From: Ruminococcus sp.
Lineage (GTDB): Bacteria > Bacillota > Clostridia > Oscillospirales > Ruminococcaceae
Reading direction: 5' to 3'
Assembly (NCBI GenBank): GCA_017461395.1
Contig: JAFTYF010000038.1
Span: forward strand, 1 to 40,260
Length of the DNA stretch: 40,260 nucleotides
Under the pieces are notes generated by a model, which made no database searches, was not told the origin of the DNA, and was given only the letters and a program-made list of their open reading frames with translations. Positions 24,584-31,916 of the stretch are shown one piece after another (position 1 is the stretch's first letter; every line of letters begins with the position of its first letter). The position numbers and the translations under genes were made by a program.

Positions 24584-24663
24584 TTTTTATATGTTTTTTG
24601 ATTTTGTGGTGCGTGGGTATATCGACAGGCTGAGCCATAGATACTGAGATGTACGGCTGCTTT

Positions 24664-25848
24664 TTATGTTTCTGGGAGGCTTGGTATCAGGTGAAGGATA
24701 TGTCGCTGGATTGCAAGAGCATCCTTGTTGGTTAATCCATCGCCGGTGTTGCTTACGTCAGCGTTTGTCTTAGCTTCATCAGAAAGCGGATAGGCATCAG
24801 GATTTCCGAGGTACTGGAGGATAAGAACAGCGTCGTTCAGGAGAATTTGTCCATCACAGCTTGTATCGCCGTATAAAATATCCTGAACAGGAGGAGCATC
24901 CTCAAAGACAAGCTTAGCGTTATTGAGGAATTTATCATTTGCTGATTTTTCTACCTTGTCCCAGTCTTCTTTTGTGCCGCAGAATGTAATAGTTGCGGAA
25001 TTTGTTATATCAGAGAATGCATAACTGTCAATAGTTTTAAGCTTGTTTGAAAGCTTGAGACTGCTCAGCTTGTTGCAGTAAGCGAAAGCCATGCTTTCGA
25101 CAGCAGTTGCGCCTACTGCCTCAACAGAGGTGAGATTGTCGCAGAAGAAGAATGTATTATCGCTGATTTTGTTGATTGTCGGCGGAAATACAACAGAGGT
25201 AATGTTGCTGTTTCTTGCAAAAGCACTTGAAGAAACATATTTTACGTCAGAAGGAATAACGATATCGCCTTTTGCAGTTGTTCCGTCGAGGAGAGTTCCG
25301 TTAATGATTACGAGCGGACCTTCTTTGCGTTTAGCATCAAGCCACGGAGTTGAATCAAAAGCCTTTGAGTGGATTTCAACGGTATGGTCAGGGAATTCTA
25401 TTGTTTCAAGCTTATGACACATTTCAAATGCGTGAAGCTCAATAACTTCAAGATTTGCTGGAAGCTTTACTGTAGTTAGTTCGCTTGACATACCGAATGC
25501 GTATCCGCCGATTCTTGTAATGGAATCCGGCAGTGTAAGAGTTTTGAGTGAGCAGAGCTGGAATGCGTACATCTGGATAGCAGTTACAGGCAGACCGTCT
25601 ATTGTATCGGGGATTTCAAGTGATGTAGTTCCGTCTGCGCATCCTGTAATTTCAATATGATCAGTATATTTTGCGTAATTAATCGCTCCGAGAGTTCCGG
25701 GAGTATAGTTGAAATCAGTGTTAGCGTATGCTGTAAGCTGTGCCGGCGCATCTGTCCTGTTTGGTGTTCCGAGCGGCAATCCGGCAGTAAGTGTAATAGC
25801 CGCTGCAAGTGCAGATATTTTCATGATTTTTTTCTTAATTTTGTTCAT
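24664..25848 (-). CDS. Secreted leucine-rich-repeat protein with type I dockerin
   Basis: This 394-residue secreted protein has a signal peptide (about 1-30), BspA-type LRR_5 repeats at about 60-315 (recurring L-x-x-I/V-xx-x-A-F-xx-C patterns such as ITRIGGYAF and LKTIDSYAF) and a C-terminal type I dockerin at about 327-394, with two calcium loops starting GDTSCDGQILLNDA and ADVSNTGDGLTNKDA. The dockerin would attach it to cohesin-bearing scaffoldins, as in ruminococcal cellulosomes. No catalytic or carbohydrate-binding module is present, so it may serve in adhesion or protein contact. The start is ATG 25848, 6 bases after GGAGGA. A promoter is at 25943-25971. Confidence 0.9.
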   Translation of the reverse strand: MNKIKKKIMKISALAAAITLTAGLPLGTPNRTDAPAQLTAYANTDFNYTPGTLGAINYAKYTDHIEITGCADGTTSLEIPDTIDGLPVTAIQMYAFQLCSLKTLTLPDSITRIGGYAFGMSSELTTVKLPANLEVIELHAFEMCHKLETIEFPDHTVEIHSKAFDSTPWLDAKRKEGPLVIINGTLLDGTTAKGDIVIPSDVKYVSSSAFARNSNITSVVFPPTINKISDNTFFFCDNLTSVEAVGATAVESMAFAYCNKLSSLKLSNKLKTIDSYAFSDITNSATITFCGTKEDWDKVEKSANDKFLNNAKLVFEDAPPVQDILYGDTSCDGQILLNDAVLILQYLGNPDAYPLSDEAKTNADVSNTGDGLTNKDALAIQRHILHLIPSLPET

Positions 25849-25942
25849 TACAATTCCTCCGTTCAAAAAAATATATGGTATAAACTTGTCCGGATTTATC
25901 TGCAGTGACGGCAGATATTTTTAAGTCCGGTATTATATTATT

Positions 25943-25971
25943 ATTATATCATAAAAATGCAAATATTTCAA
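25943..25971 (-). promoter_or_regulatory. Sigma-A promoter of the LRR-dockerin gene
   Basis: On the minus strand TTGAAA (25971-25966), a 17-base spacer, then TATAAT (25948-25943). The transcript would start about 90 bases before the ATG, leaving a moderately long leader with no recognised riboswitch. Confidence 0.8.
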
Positions 25972-26011
25972 CAGGTTTTATGATTTATATTTGATAAAAA
26001 TTGAAAATAAA

Positions 26012-26040
26012 AAAGCTGTACAGTTGTGCTGTACAGCTTT
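26012..26040 (-). terminator. Terminator of the M23 peptidase gene
   Basis: A perfect 12-bp stem AAAGCTGTACAG (26012-26023 with 26029-26040) with a 5-base loop, followed on the minus strand by TTTTTTATTTTC. It begins 10 bases after the peptidase stop. Confidence 0.92.
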
Positions 26041-26050
26041 CCGTATGATT

Positions 26051-27796
26051 TTATTCCTCATCTGGCGGAATGTCCATGCCGTCAACGGTGTTAAGGAACA
26101 ATTCCGGATTAAGGCATACGCCCATATACCTGACTTCAAAGTGCAGGTGTGAACCGTATGAATTTCCTGTATCTCCGACTGCACCGATAAGCTGACCTTT
26201 GGTAACAGTCTGATTTTCAACAGCATAAACAGCGCTCATGTGACCGTATACTGTCTGATAGCCGTTAAGGTGGTCGATCTGTACCATGTAACCGTATCCG
26301 CCGGAATTCCAACCGGCAGAGATAACAACTCCGTCAGCAGCAGCGTAAATATCAGTACCCTCGTTGGCGGCGATATCAAGTCCCTTGTGATCTCGGTCAC
26401 TGATGAATGTATCGCTTATCCAGCCGCCGTCAAGAGGCCAGCCCATTTCGCCGGAGCCGGTAACAGGACGGCAGCTCGGGTCAGGACGAGCTGCATAGGT
26501 GCCGACGCCTATCTGTTCGATGACGGGTTCCTTTGTCACCACAGATCTTACTGTTCTGCGTGATCTTTCGATTCCGTCAACGTAGGTTACTTCGGTATTG
26601 CTGATTTTTTCGCCGACAGCACCTTTTACAAGAACTGATCTTACACCGACATTAAGTGCGCTTGTTTCGTATTCAACTGTTTCATAGTCGAGGAAGGAAA
26701 GGGTTTCAAAATCCTTGACATACTGAATAGGCAGGAAGCTTTCTGTCTCGATAATATTCACGACCTGACCGTTTTTCAGGGAAGTGCTCGCGTTATAGGG
26801 ATTCAGCTTTTTGAAATCTTCAAGGCTCATATTGTACATCTGACATACAGAAACGCTTGTATCACCTGCCTGAGCGATGTATACGCCTTTTTTCTCCGTG
26901 GAGGAAGTCAGCATATCTATCGCCGGTTTTTCAGCCATAACGCTGTCCTGAAGATAAATTCCCTGTGTATATTCGATTTTGTTTTTATATGAAAGATCAT
27001 GCACCTCGCCGTCAACCTTGTAGTTTACAAGTCTGTCCGAAAGTGCTTTTTGTATTTTGTCCTTATCTTCAACGGCGGCAATGAACTTTCCGTCGATGTA
27101 GATTCCCCATGCTTCGGTGAGCTTTTCATCAGAAGCCGCAAGCATTTCATTGGCAAGCTGATCGTAGCTGAGCAGTTTATCGTCATCGGAGATTATCTTA
27201 AGCGAGAAGTTAGCAGAAAGATTGAGAGTTTTGTCGCTTTCGGCGTATGAGATTCTCTGCTGAACCTCACGTTCAGCCTTTTCAAAGTCTGCTTCGGCAC
27301 TGATAATTCCGATTTCCTTTCCGTTGAAATTAACGGCAATTCCGTATTCAAGACCAGAGCCATATCTGACGACAGCTATAAGAAACGCTATCGAAACTAT
27401 CGGCATGAGGTAGTTGAACAATGTATAGAAAACACCTTCTTCGCCGAAAAGAAAGGAGCCGGCAAAGCGTGTGACAGCTCCGGCATGGGCGGCTTTTCCT
27501 TGTTTTTTCGCTTTTTTTACGTTGTTGTATAGCTCTTTGTTTAGCTTTGCGCGGTATCTGATAGATTCCGTCATTCCACGCCAGAACCACTTGATGCCTC
27601 TGAAAGCAAAGGAAAGGAATCCAAGCAGTTCAGAGAGTATAAGCCTGATTCCCTTTACTGCTCCGAGAGCGGCAAATGCAAGAACCTTTACGGCACATAA
27701 TCCGAGCCGTGCAAACATATCAGCGGCATGGTCTGCGGTTCGCATGAATATATTGTCCGGATAATCCGGATGATTTTCCTGTTCTTCTATATCCAT
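26051..27796 (-). CDS. Membrane-anchored M23 peptidase with LysM and G5 domains
   Basis: This 581-residue protein probably cleaves peptidoglycan cross-bridges or activates other wall enzymes. An N-terminal region of about 125 residues (basic, with a hydrophobic stretch at 33-66) precedes a membrane helix at about 127-147. Outside follow a long linker, a LysM domain at about 304-349, a G5 domain at about 364-434 and an M23 peptidase domain at about 455-570, with zinc ligands H470 and D474 (DHKGLDIAA) and H552 (HLHFEV). All catalytic residues are kept. An RBS (AAAGGAG) lies 8 bases before the ATG. It is monocistronic. Confidence 0.93.
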   Translation of the reverse strand: MDIEEQENHPDYPDNIFMRTADHAADMFARLGLCAVKVLAFAALGAVKGIRLILSELLGFLSFAFRGIKWFWRGMTESIRYRAKLNKELYNNVKKAKKQGKAAHAGAVTRFAGSFLFGEEGVFYTLFNYLMPIVSIAFLIAVVRYGSGLEYGIAVNFNGKEIGIISAEADFEKAEREVQQRISYAESDKTLNLSANFSLKIISDDDKLLSYDQLANEMLAASDEKLTEAWGIYIDGKFIAAVEDKDKIQKALSDRLVNYKVDGEVHDLSYKNKIEYTQGIYLQDSVMAEKPAIDMLTSSTEKKGVYIAQAGDTSVSVCQMYNMSLEDFKKLNPYNASTSLKNGQVVNIIETESFLPIQYVKDFETLSFLDYETVEYETSALNVGVRSVLVKGAVGEKISNTEVTYVDGIERSRRTVRSVVTKEPVIEQIGVGTYAARPDPSCRPVTGSGEMGWPLDGGWISDTFISDRDHKGLDIAANEGTDIYAAADGVVISAGWNSGGYGYMVQIDHLNGYQTVYGHMSAVYAVENQTVTKGQLIGAVGDTGNSYGSHLHFEVRYMGVCLNPELFLNTVDGMDIPPDEE

Positions 27797-27836
27797 TCAG
27801 ACGGCTCCTTTCGTTACAAAGTGGTTACAATGTAAT

Positions 27837-27864
27837 ATTATAGCAATTTCTCGGTAAAATACAA
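27837..27864 (-). promoter_or_regulatory. Extended -10 promoter of the M23 peptidase gene
   Basis: On the minus strand TGCTATAAT (27845-27837) is a TG-extended -10. A weak -35 (TTGTAT at 27864-27859) lies 16 bases upstream. The ATG follows about 40 bases downstream. Confidence 0.65.
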
Positions 27865-27938
27865 CGAGAATAACGGGATTTTTTCTGCGTGACGTGATTT
27901 TTTGTAGAACTTAACAAAAGCGGAGAGAAATATTCATC

Positions 27939-28409
27939 TTACTTTGTGAAATGCCACGAATAGTCAAGCATTTCAGGAGTGTAATTTTCAAGTGCCTCAA
28001 GAAGCGGAAGAACATCTTTCCGTGCGGAATCAAGATCGTGCTCAAGGTAGTTGCCGCATTCGATCTCGGTGCAGCCGGGAATTTCCTCATTATAGTCCGC
28101 AATGAAGCGGTATGCGCTCTTTACAAGTGAAATTGCGTCCTCGTGGGACATTCCTCTTGTAAGCAGATAGAATCCCGTGCGGCATCCCATAGGACCTACA
28201 TATACAATGTTCTTTCCGAATTCGGAATTTCTTGCGTATGTAGCGAAAAGGTGCTCAATTGTATGAAGTGACGGATTTGAGATATAAACTCCGCCATTTG
28301 GCTTCACCATGCGTACATCGTATGTGATTATATCGTCGTCAATGCGTGAAATATACATTCCCACGCCAAATTTAGTGTGATCAACCTGAAAGCTTGCAAT
28401 TTTTTCCAT
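27939..28409 (-). CDS. luxS: LuxS reading unit inside the fusion (internal start)
   Basis: This 156-residue frame starts at ATG 28409 with its own ribosome binding site (AAGGAG, 9 bases upstream) and spans the whole LuxS domain, with H49, E52, H53, C76 and C118 of the LuxS set. Its length equals the usual stand-alone enzyme. It is listed separately because translation could begin here independently of the pseudouridine synthase part. Confidence 0.6.
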   Translation of the reverse strand: MEKIASFQVDHTKFGVGMYISRIDDDIITYDVRMVKPNGGVYISNPSLHTIEHLFATYARNSEFGKNIVYVGPMGCRTGFYLLTRGMSHEDAISLVKSAYRFIADYNEEIPGCTEIECGNYLEHDLDSARKDVLPLLEALENYTPEMLDYSWHFTK

Positions 28410-29264
28410 AGTATTATTCTCCTTAAAAAGATTTTTCATATCCTCTGGTATAGGTGAGTGTACAGTAAGTTCTTTTCCGGTAGCCGGATCGGTAAACGTC
28501 ATTTCTCCGCAGTGGAGTCCCTGACGTGATATATATTTTCTCGAACCGCCGTAGAGATCGTCACCGGCAAGAGGATGTCCGATGTGCGAAAAATGCACCC
28601 GTATCTGATGTGTTCTGCCTGTTTCAAGTTCTATCCTCAAAAGGGAGTGATTTCCGTCAGTGTGTATCCGCCGGTAATGTGTGACAGCTCTCTGACCGTC
28701 CTCGCGGACGCACCGGAGAATTATAGATTCGCACTGACGTGCTATCGGAGCGTCAATTATTCCCTGTTCTGGAGTAACTCCCTGAGCGGCGGCATAGTAG
28801 ACCTTTTTGCAGCTGTTCTGGAGTATCCTTGCAGAATATGCGTCCTTTGCGACAACGCACAGACCGGAAGTGTCTCTGTCAAGGCGGTTTACGGCACGGA
28901 AGGCAAGCTCCGGATACATGGCGGCAAAGCAGTTGCCGAGGGTGTCGCCCTGATGACGTATCGACGGATGAACGGGCATTCCGCCTGGTTTGCTGAATAC
29001 AACAACGGCGTCGTTTTCAAAGGCAACCGGAACATTGAGCGTTGGAGAAGCCTCCAGCGGAGAGCCGGTATCAGGTCGCAGAATAATTTCATCGCCGTTT
29101 TCGACGAGATCAATACTGCGGATAGTTCTGCCGTTTCGTGTAATACCGCCGTCAAGCCGTTTCAGTCGTGTAAGAAGCCGTCTTGATACGCCTTGCTTTT
29201 CCATGAGGAATTTTTGGAGCGTTATCGGCTGATCGCAGCTGACTTTCAGTTTTATTTCCTTCAT
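27939..29264 (-). CDS. In-frame fusion: RluA-family pseudouridine synthase + LuxS (S-ribosylhomocysteine lyase)
   Basis: This 441-residue frame joins two complete proteins. Residues 1-285 form an RluA-type pseudouridine synthase: S4-like RNA-binding region (10-62), catalytic RLDRDTSG at 127-134 (Asp129) and GRTHQIRVHFSHIG near 218. Residues 286-441 form a full-length LuxS (156 residues) with zinc ligands H334, H338 (HTIEHLF) and C403 (ECGNYLEHDL), E337 and the catalytic C361 (GPMGCRTGFYL). LuxS cleaves S-ribosylhomocysteine to homocysteine and the AI-2 precursor. No stop or linker separates them. AAGGAG (28424-28419) sits 9 bases before the LuxS ATG at 28409, so a separate LuxS could also be made. 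The gene overlaps the upstream membrane protein by 113 bases. Confidence 0.9.
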   Translation of the reverse strand: MKEIKLKVSCDQPITLQKFLMEKQGVSRRLLTRLKRLDGGITRNGRTIRSIDLVENGDEIILRPDTGSPLEASPTLNVPVAFENDAVVVFSKPGGMPVHPSIRHQGDTLGNCFAAMYPELAFRAVNRLDRDTSGLCVVAKDAYSARILQNSCKKVYYAAAQGVTPEQGIIDAPIARQCESIILRCVREDGQRAVTHYRRIHTDGNHSLLRIELETGRTHQIRVHFSHIGHPLAGDDLYGGSRKYISRQGLHCGEMTFTDPATGKELTVHSPIPEDMKNLFKENNTMEKIASFQVDHTKFGVGMYISRIDDDIITYDVRMVKPNGGVYISNPSLHTIEHLFATYARNSEFGKNIVYVGPMGCRTGFYLLTRGMSHEDAISLVKSAYRFIADYNEEIPGCTEIECGNYLEHDLDSARKDVLPLLEALENYTPEMLDYSWHFTK

Positions 29265-30021
29265 ATTCGTCCTCTTTGATGTAAATTGAAATGCACAGTG
29301 CTGCCGCTGTCATAAGCCTTGTGCAGGCAATGGGAAGTCCGATTACCGACACAATCGGCAGGAGATACACAGCTGTCAGTCCGGCAAGAGCCTTTTTTCG
29401 TCCTCTCATGAATTTTATCGTCATGAAAATTATGCGGAAAGGTGATTTTTCCGGAAAATGCGCCATGAGAAACGGCGCAGCAGCAAGACTGAATTTAAGC
29501 GATATCCACATTATAAGCGAAACAGCTGTCAGCATAAATGCGTGGCAGGTGAGGAAAAGCTCCCTTGCATTGTGGGCAGTTGAAAACAGCGAGAAAGCTG
29601 TAATTCCAAAAAAAGCTGCCGGAGCAAGTGTGATTAGCGATACCGCCTTTGACATGATTGAAAGTCCGAGACTTTTCCGGAAATATTTCCGGCTCATGAG
29701 TATTCTTGAAAGCGGCGTGAGTGATTTCCGGCTGCTGCAAAGTTCGGTAAGGCGATAAGCTGCCGCGAAAGTCAGCGGAGCAGAAACAGTTACTCTCAGT
29801 ATAGTGATAATTACGGCAACAGCAAGCTGAATACGGCTTCCTCCGCTGAAAAGAGCCGCAGGCTGCATTTCTCCGAAATAAAGAAGAAGGCTGTATATCG
29901 CCGCTTCTGCGCACCGAAAGAAAAGCTCTGATGCAAGCGGAAGCAGACATATTGTCATGGTGACGGCTTTTCTTCCTTTCAGAAGTTTTCCTGAAAACGA
30001 AATCAGCTCACGGATATTCAT
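29152..30021 (-). CDS. Polytopic membrane protein of unknown function
   Basis: I do not recognise this 289-residue protein. It has several hydrophobic helices in the first 255 residues (for example TMTICLLPLASELFF, AVAVIITILRVTVSAPLTFAA, AVSLITLAPAAFFGITAFSLF and AGLTAVYLLPIVSVIGLPIA), separated by basic loops, and a hydrophilic C-terminal tail of about 45 residues. The general layout resembles DUF975-like integral membrane proteins, but no signature was seen. The start is ATG 30021, preceded by GGAGGAATAGTG; an upstream in-frame start lacks an RBS. The last 113 bases, coding the tail, overlap the pseudouridine synthase gene in a different frame. Confidence 0.7.
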   Translation of the reverse strand: MNIRELISFSGKLLKGRKAVTMTICLLPLASELFFRCAEAAIYSLLLYFGEMQPAALFSGGSRIQLAVAVIITILRVTVSAPLTFAAAYRLTELCSSRKSLTPLSRILMSRKYFRKSLGLSIMSKAVSLITLAPAAFFGITAFSLFSTAHNARELFLTCHAFMLTAVSLIMWISLKFSLAAAPFLMAHFPEKSPFRIIFMTIKFMRGRKKALAGLTAVYLLPIVSVIGLPIACTRLMTAAALCISIYIKEDEYEGNKTESQLRSADNAPKIPHGKARRIKTASYTTETA

Positions 30022-30087
30022 ATCACTATTCCTCCATATCACAGGGATGTTTTGGATAGTGTATGCTATTATATGGATATTATTCAA

Positions 30088-30738
30088 TTATGCGAAGAAA
30101 TCCTCATCAACAGGATCGGGAATCTTCTCGTAGGGGCAGTAGCCGAGAATTTCAAATGCCTGAGAATTAAGCCACATCTGGGCGGTAACTATTATATCAA
30201 AGCCCTCGCCGAAGTCGGCAGTGAGAGTTTTGGGATCGTATTTAGGAAGTCCGAAGCAGCTGAGCATATTGGAAATAACGCCGCCGTGAGTTATCATTGC
30301 GCAGTGAGTAAGTCCGTCGTTCATCATATCCATGATGATCTCGTGGAGAGCCTTGAATGTACGGGCAGTCATTTCCTCAAGACTTTCTCCCTGAGGAGGA
30401 CGTGCATCGTTTCCGCCTCTGAGCCATGCCTTGTAATCATCACGGCCAAGAAGCTCATCAACGCTTTTGTTTTCAAATTCTCCGAGATTAAGCTCACGAA
30501 GGTCGTCAACGGTGCAAAGTTCCGTGCAGGGAAAGAGTATCTCTGCTGTTTCTGTGCAGCGTCTGAGCGGTGAAGAATATACTCTGTGGACAGAGGGGTA
30601 ATCGAATTCATCCATTTTTGCGGCAAGCTCTGCCGAGCCTTTTCCGGAGAGCGGGAGGTCAGTAGAGCCGATATATATGCCGTTTTCATTTGCCTCCGTA
30701 AGACCGTGGCGGAGTACGCTTATGCGATAGCCTTTCAT
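30088..30738 (-). CDS. Histidine phosphatase (phosphoglycerate-mutase-like)
   Basis: This 216-residue protein belongs to the histidine phosphatase superfamily. The phosphorylated His is H11 in LRHGLTEAN, the second-site Arg lies in SSPLRRCTETAEIL, Glu in GESLEEM and the second His in ITHGGVISNML. The catalytic set is complete. The substrate cannot be told; family members act on phosphosugars or alpha-ribazole phosphate. The start is ATG 30738, after GAGAGGACTG; an upstream in-frame start was rejected. It is the first gene of an operon with the membrane protein and the RluA-LuxS fusion, 66 bases apart from the former. Its promoter (30806-30834) and an early hairpin (30761-30793) are listed separately. 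Confidence 0.88.
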   Translation of the reverse strand: MKGYRISVLRHGLTEANENGIYIGSTDLPLSGKGSAELAAKMDEFDYPSVHRVYSSPLRRCTETAEILFPCTELCTVDDLRELNLGEFENKSVDELLGRDDYKAWLRGGNDARPPQGESLEEMTARTFKALHEIIMDMMNDGLTHCAMITHGGVISNMLSCFGLPKYDPKTLTADFGEGFDIIVTAQMWLNSQAFEILGYCPYEKIPDPVDEDFFA

Positions 30739-30760
30739 TTTATCAGTCCTCTCAATAAAA

Positions 30761-30793
30761 ATAACCGCCCTCATTCGCAAAGCCGGCGGTTAT
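30761..30793 (-). terminator. Terminator-like hairpin in the phosphatase leader
   Basis: A 9-bp stem ATAACCGCC/GGCGGTTAT (30785-30793 with 30761-30769) with a 15-base loop is followed on the minus strand by TTTTTATT. It begins about 6 bases after the predicted transcript start and ends just before the phosphatase RBS. No upstream gene needs terminating, so an attenuator is more likely. Confidence 0.7.
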
Positions 30794-30805
30794 GATCTTA
30801 TACTT

Positions 30806-30834
30806 ATTATATCAGGAAATATAATTCGTGTCAA
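30806..30834 (-). promoter_or_regulatory. Consensus sigma-A promoter of the phosphatase/LuxS operon
   Basis: On the minus strand TTGACA (30834-30829), a 17-base spacer, then TATAAT (30811-30806), both perfect. Predicted transcription start near 30799. The divergent intergenic region 30739-31064 holds this promoter, the leader hairpin, a small inverted repeat and the xre promoter, and no gene. Confidence 0.9.
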
Positions 30835-30908
30835 TAGTAATCTGATAAACAGCGGATGGTTATTTGATTTTAGAATGAGACGGTTTTAATATCAATTCTT
30901 TTGTTAAA

Positions 30909-30928
30909 TTGCACAAAAAAACGTGCAA
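30909..30928. repeat. Small inverted repeat TTGCAC-N8-GTGCAA, candidate operator
   Basis: TTGCAC (30909-30914) and GTGCAA (30923-30928) form an inverted repeat in the divergent region between the phosphatase and XRE genes. It could be a binding site for the XRE regulator encoded next to it, which is inferred only from position. Confidence 0.35.
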
Positions 30929-30998
30929 AAAATTTATATCTTATAAATTCCTACAAAAAAAGATGAGAAAATCTCCGATTCTTCCATAAATCAGCGTA

Positions 30999-31027
30999 TT
31001 TACATATTATACATTTTGTATTATAAT
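30999..31027 (+). promoter_or_regulatory. Sigma-A promoter of the XRE regulator
   Basis: TTTACA (30999-31004), a 17-base spacer, then TATAAT (31022-31027). One mismatch in the -35. The start codon follows about 37 bases later. Confidence 0.85.
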
Positions 31028-31064
31028 AATAGTGTTGTTAAAAAACTTCTCAGGAGGAACATTT

Positions 31065-31781
31065 ATGAATTCCGATTTTGCACGAATTATAACATTACAG
31101 AGAAAAGAACGTCATATCAGTCAGAAACAGGCTGCGACAGATCTCGGAATTTCTCAGGCTCTTCTTTCACACTATGAAAAGGGAATCCGTGAATGTGGTC
31201 TTAATTTTCTTGTAAAAATAGCAGATTACTATAACGTGTCCTGCGATTATCTCCTCGGACGTACACCTGATCCTGAGGGAAAAACTATTACTGTTGAGGA
31301 TATCCCCGATGATGACGGAAATAACAGCCTCGAAATGCCTTCTCCGGAAATCATCAACTTTAATAGAAGAATTATCAATAATTCTATCAGTCTTCTATTC
31401 AGCTTCGCTCAGAAGGCAAACAGTGTTACGCTGATAAAGGAGGTTTCGTCTTACCTCATGCTGTCGGTGTATAAGCTGTTCAGAATTATTTACAATGCAA
31501 ATCCGCACAACGACCAGAAGCTTTTCCGTATTCCAAAGGTTATCGCCAACGACAGCGCAAATGCTATTGTATCTATGAGCGAGGCGAATATCAAGGCTTC
31601 ATCCAGCGGTATGCCTCTTGATGGAAACGACTGTATCGACAATTTTGATACGCTCTATGTAACTATGACGACGCTTCAGAAGGATTACGCACAGTATTCA
31701 TCATCGCTGCTTAACCTTATCAAGCGTTCTGAGGACAGCATTGCCCGTACCCGCGCAAAGTATCGTCCGGACGGAAAGTGA
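31065..31781 (+). CDS. XRE-family helix-turn-helix regulator
   Basis: This 238-residue regulator has an N-terminal Cro/C1-type DNA-binding domain at about 5-62: ITLQRKERHISQKQAATDLG and ISQALLSHYEKGIRECG form the helix-turn-helix, ending with the common DYLLGRTPDPEG. Residues 90-238 form a helical region without a recognised fold that may sense a ligand or mediate dimers. The start is ATG 31065, close after AGGAGGAAC. It lies upstream of the sugar-binding cluster, separated by about 135 bases and a strong hairpin. It is a candidate regulator of that cluster. Confidence 0.88.
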   Translation: MNSDFARIITLQRKERHISQKQAATDLGISQALLSHYEKGIRECGLNFLVKIADYYNVSCDYLLGRTPDPEGKTITVEDIPDDDGNNSLEMPSPEIINFNRRIINNSISLLFSFAQKANSVTLIKEVSSYLMLSVYKLFRIIYNANPHNDQKLFRIPKVIANDSANAIVSMSEANIKASSSGMPLDGNDCIDNFDTLYVTMTTLQKDYAQYSSSLLNLIKRSEDSIARTRAKYRPDGK

Positions 31782-31804
31782 CTTTCCTGCTCAGGATGAG
31801 CGAT

Positions 31805-31825
31805 TATCCCATATAAATCGGGATA
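31805..31825 (+). repeat. Inverted repeat TATCCC-N9-GGGATA between xre and the binding-protein gene
   Basis: TATCCC (31805-31810) and GGGATA (31820-31825) flank an AT-rich centre. It lies 25 bases after the xre stop and upstream of the terminator-like hairpin. It may be an operator, or chance. Confidence 0.3.
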
Positions 31826-31858
31826 TACAGGATTTACAGAAAAAATTAAAAAGTTATC

Positions 31859-31895
31859 AAGGCAGGGTACAGGACAGCTCCTGTCCCTGCCTTTT
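31859..31895 (+). terminator. Strong intrinsic terminator directly before the solute-binding protein RBS
   Basis: AAGGCAGGG and ACAGGA (31859-31874, one bulged T) pair with TCCTGT and CCCTGCCTT (31879-31893), followed by TTTTAT. It ends xre transcripts. The next ribosome binding site (AGGAGG, 31902-31907) starts 7 bases later, leaving no room for a promoter in between, so the downstream operon seems to need read-through, suggesting attenuation. Confidence 0.85.
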
Positions 31896-31916
31896 ATCAA
31901 CAGGAGGCTGATGAAA

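Noticed and set aside
25849..25942. Leader of the LRR-dockerin gene considered for a riboswitch
   Set aside because: It is about 90 bases, AT-rich, and shows no recognisable aptamer core or terminator-antiterminator pair.
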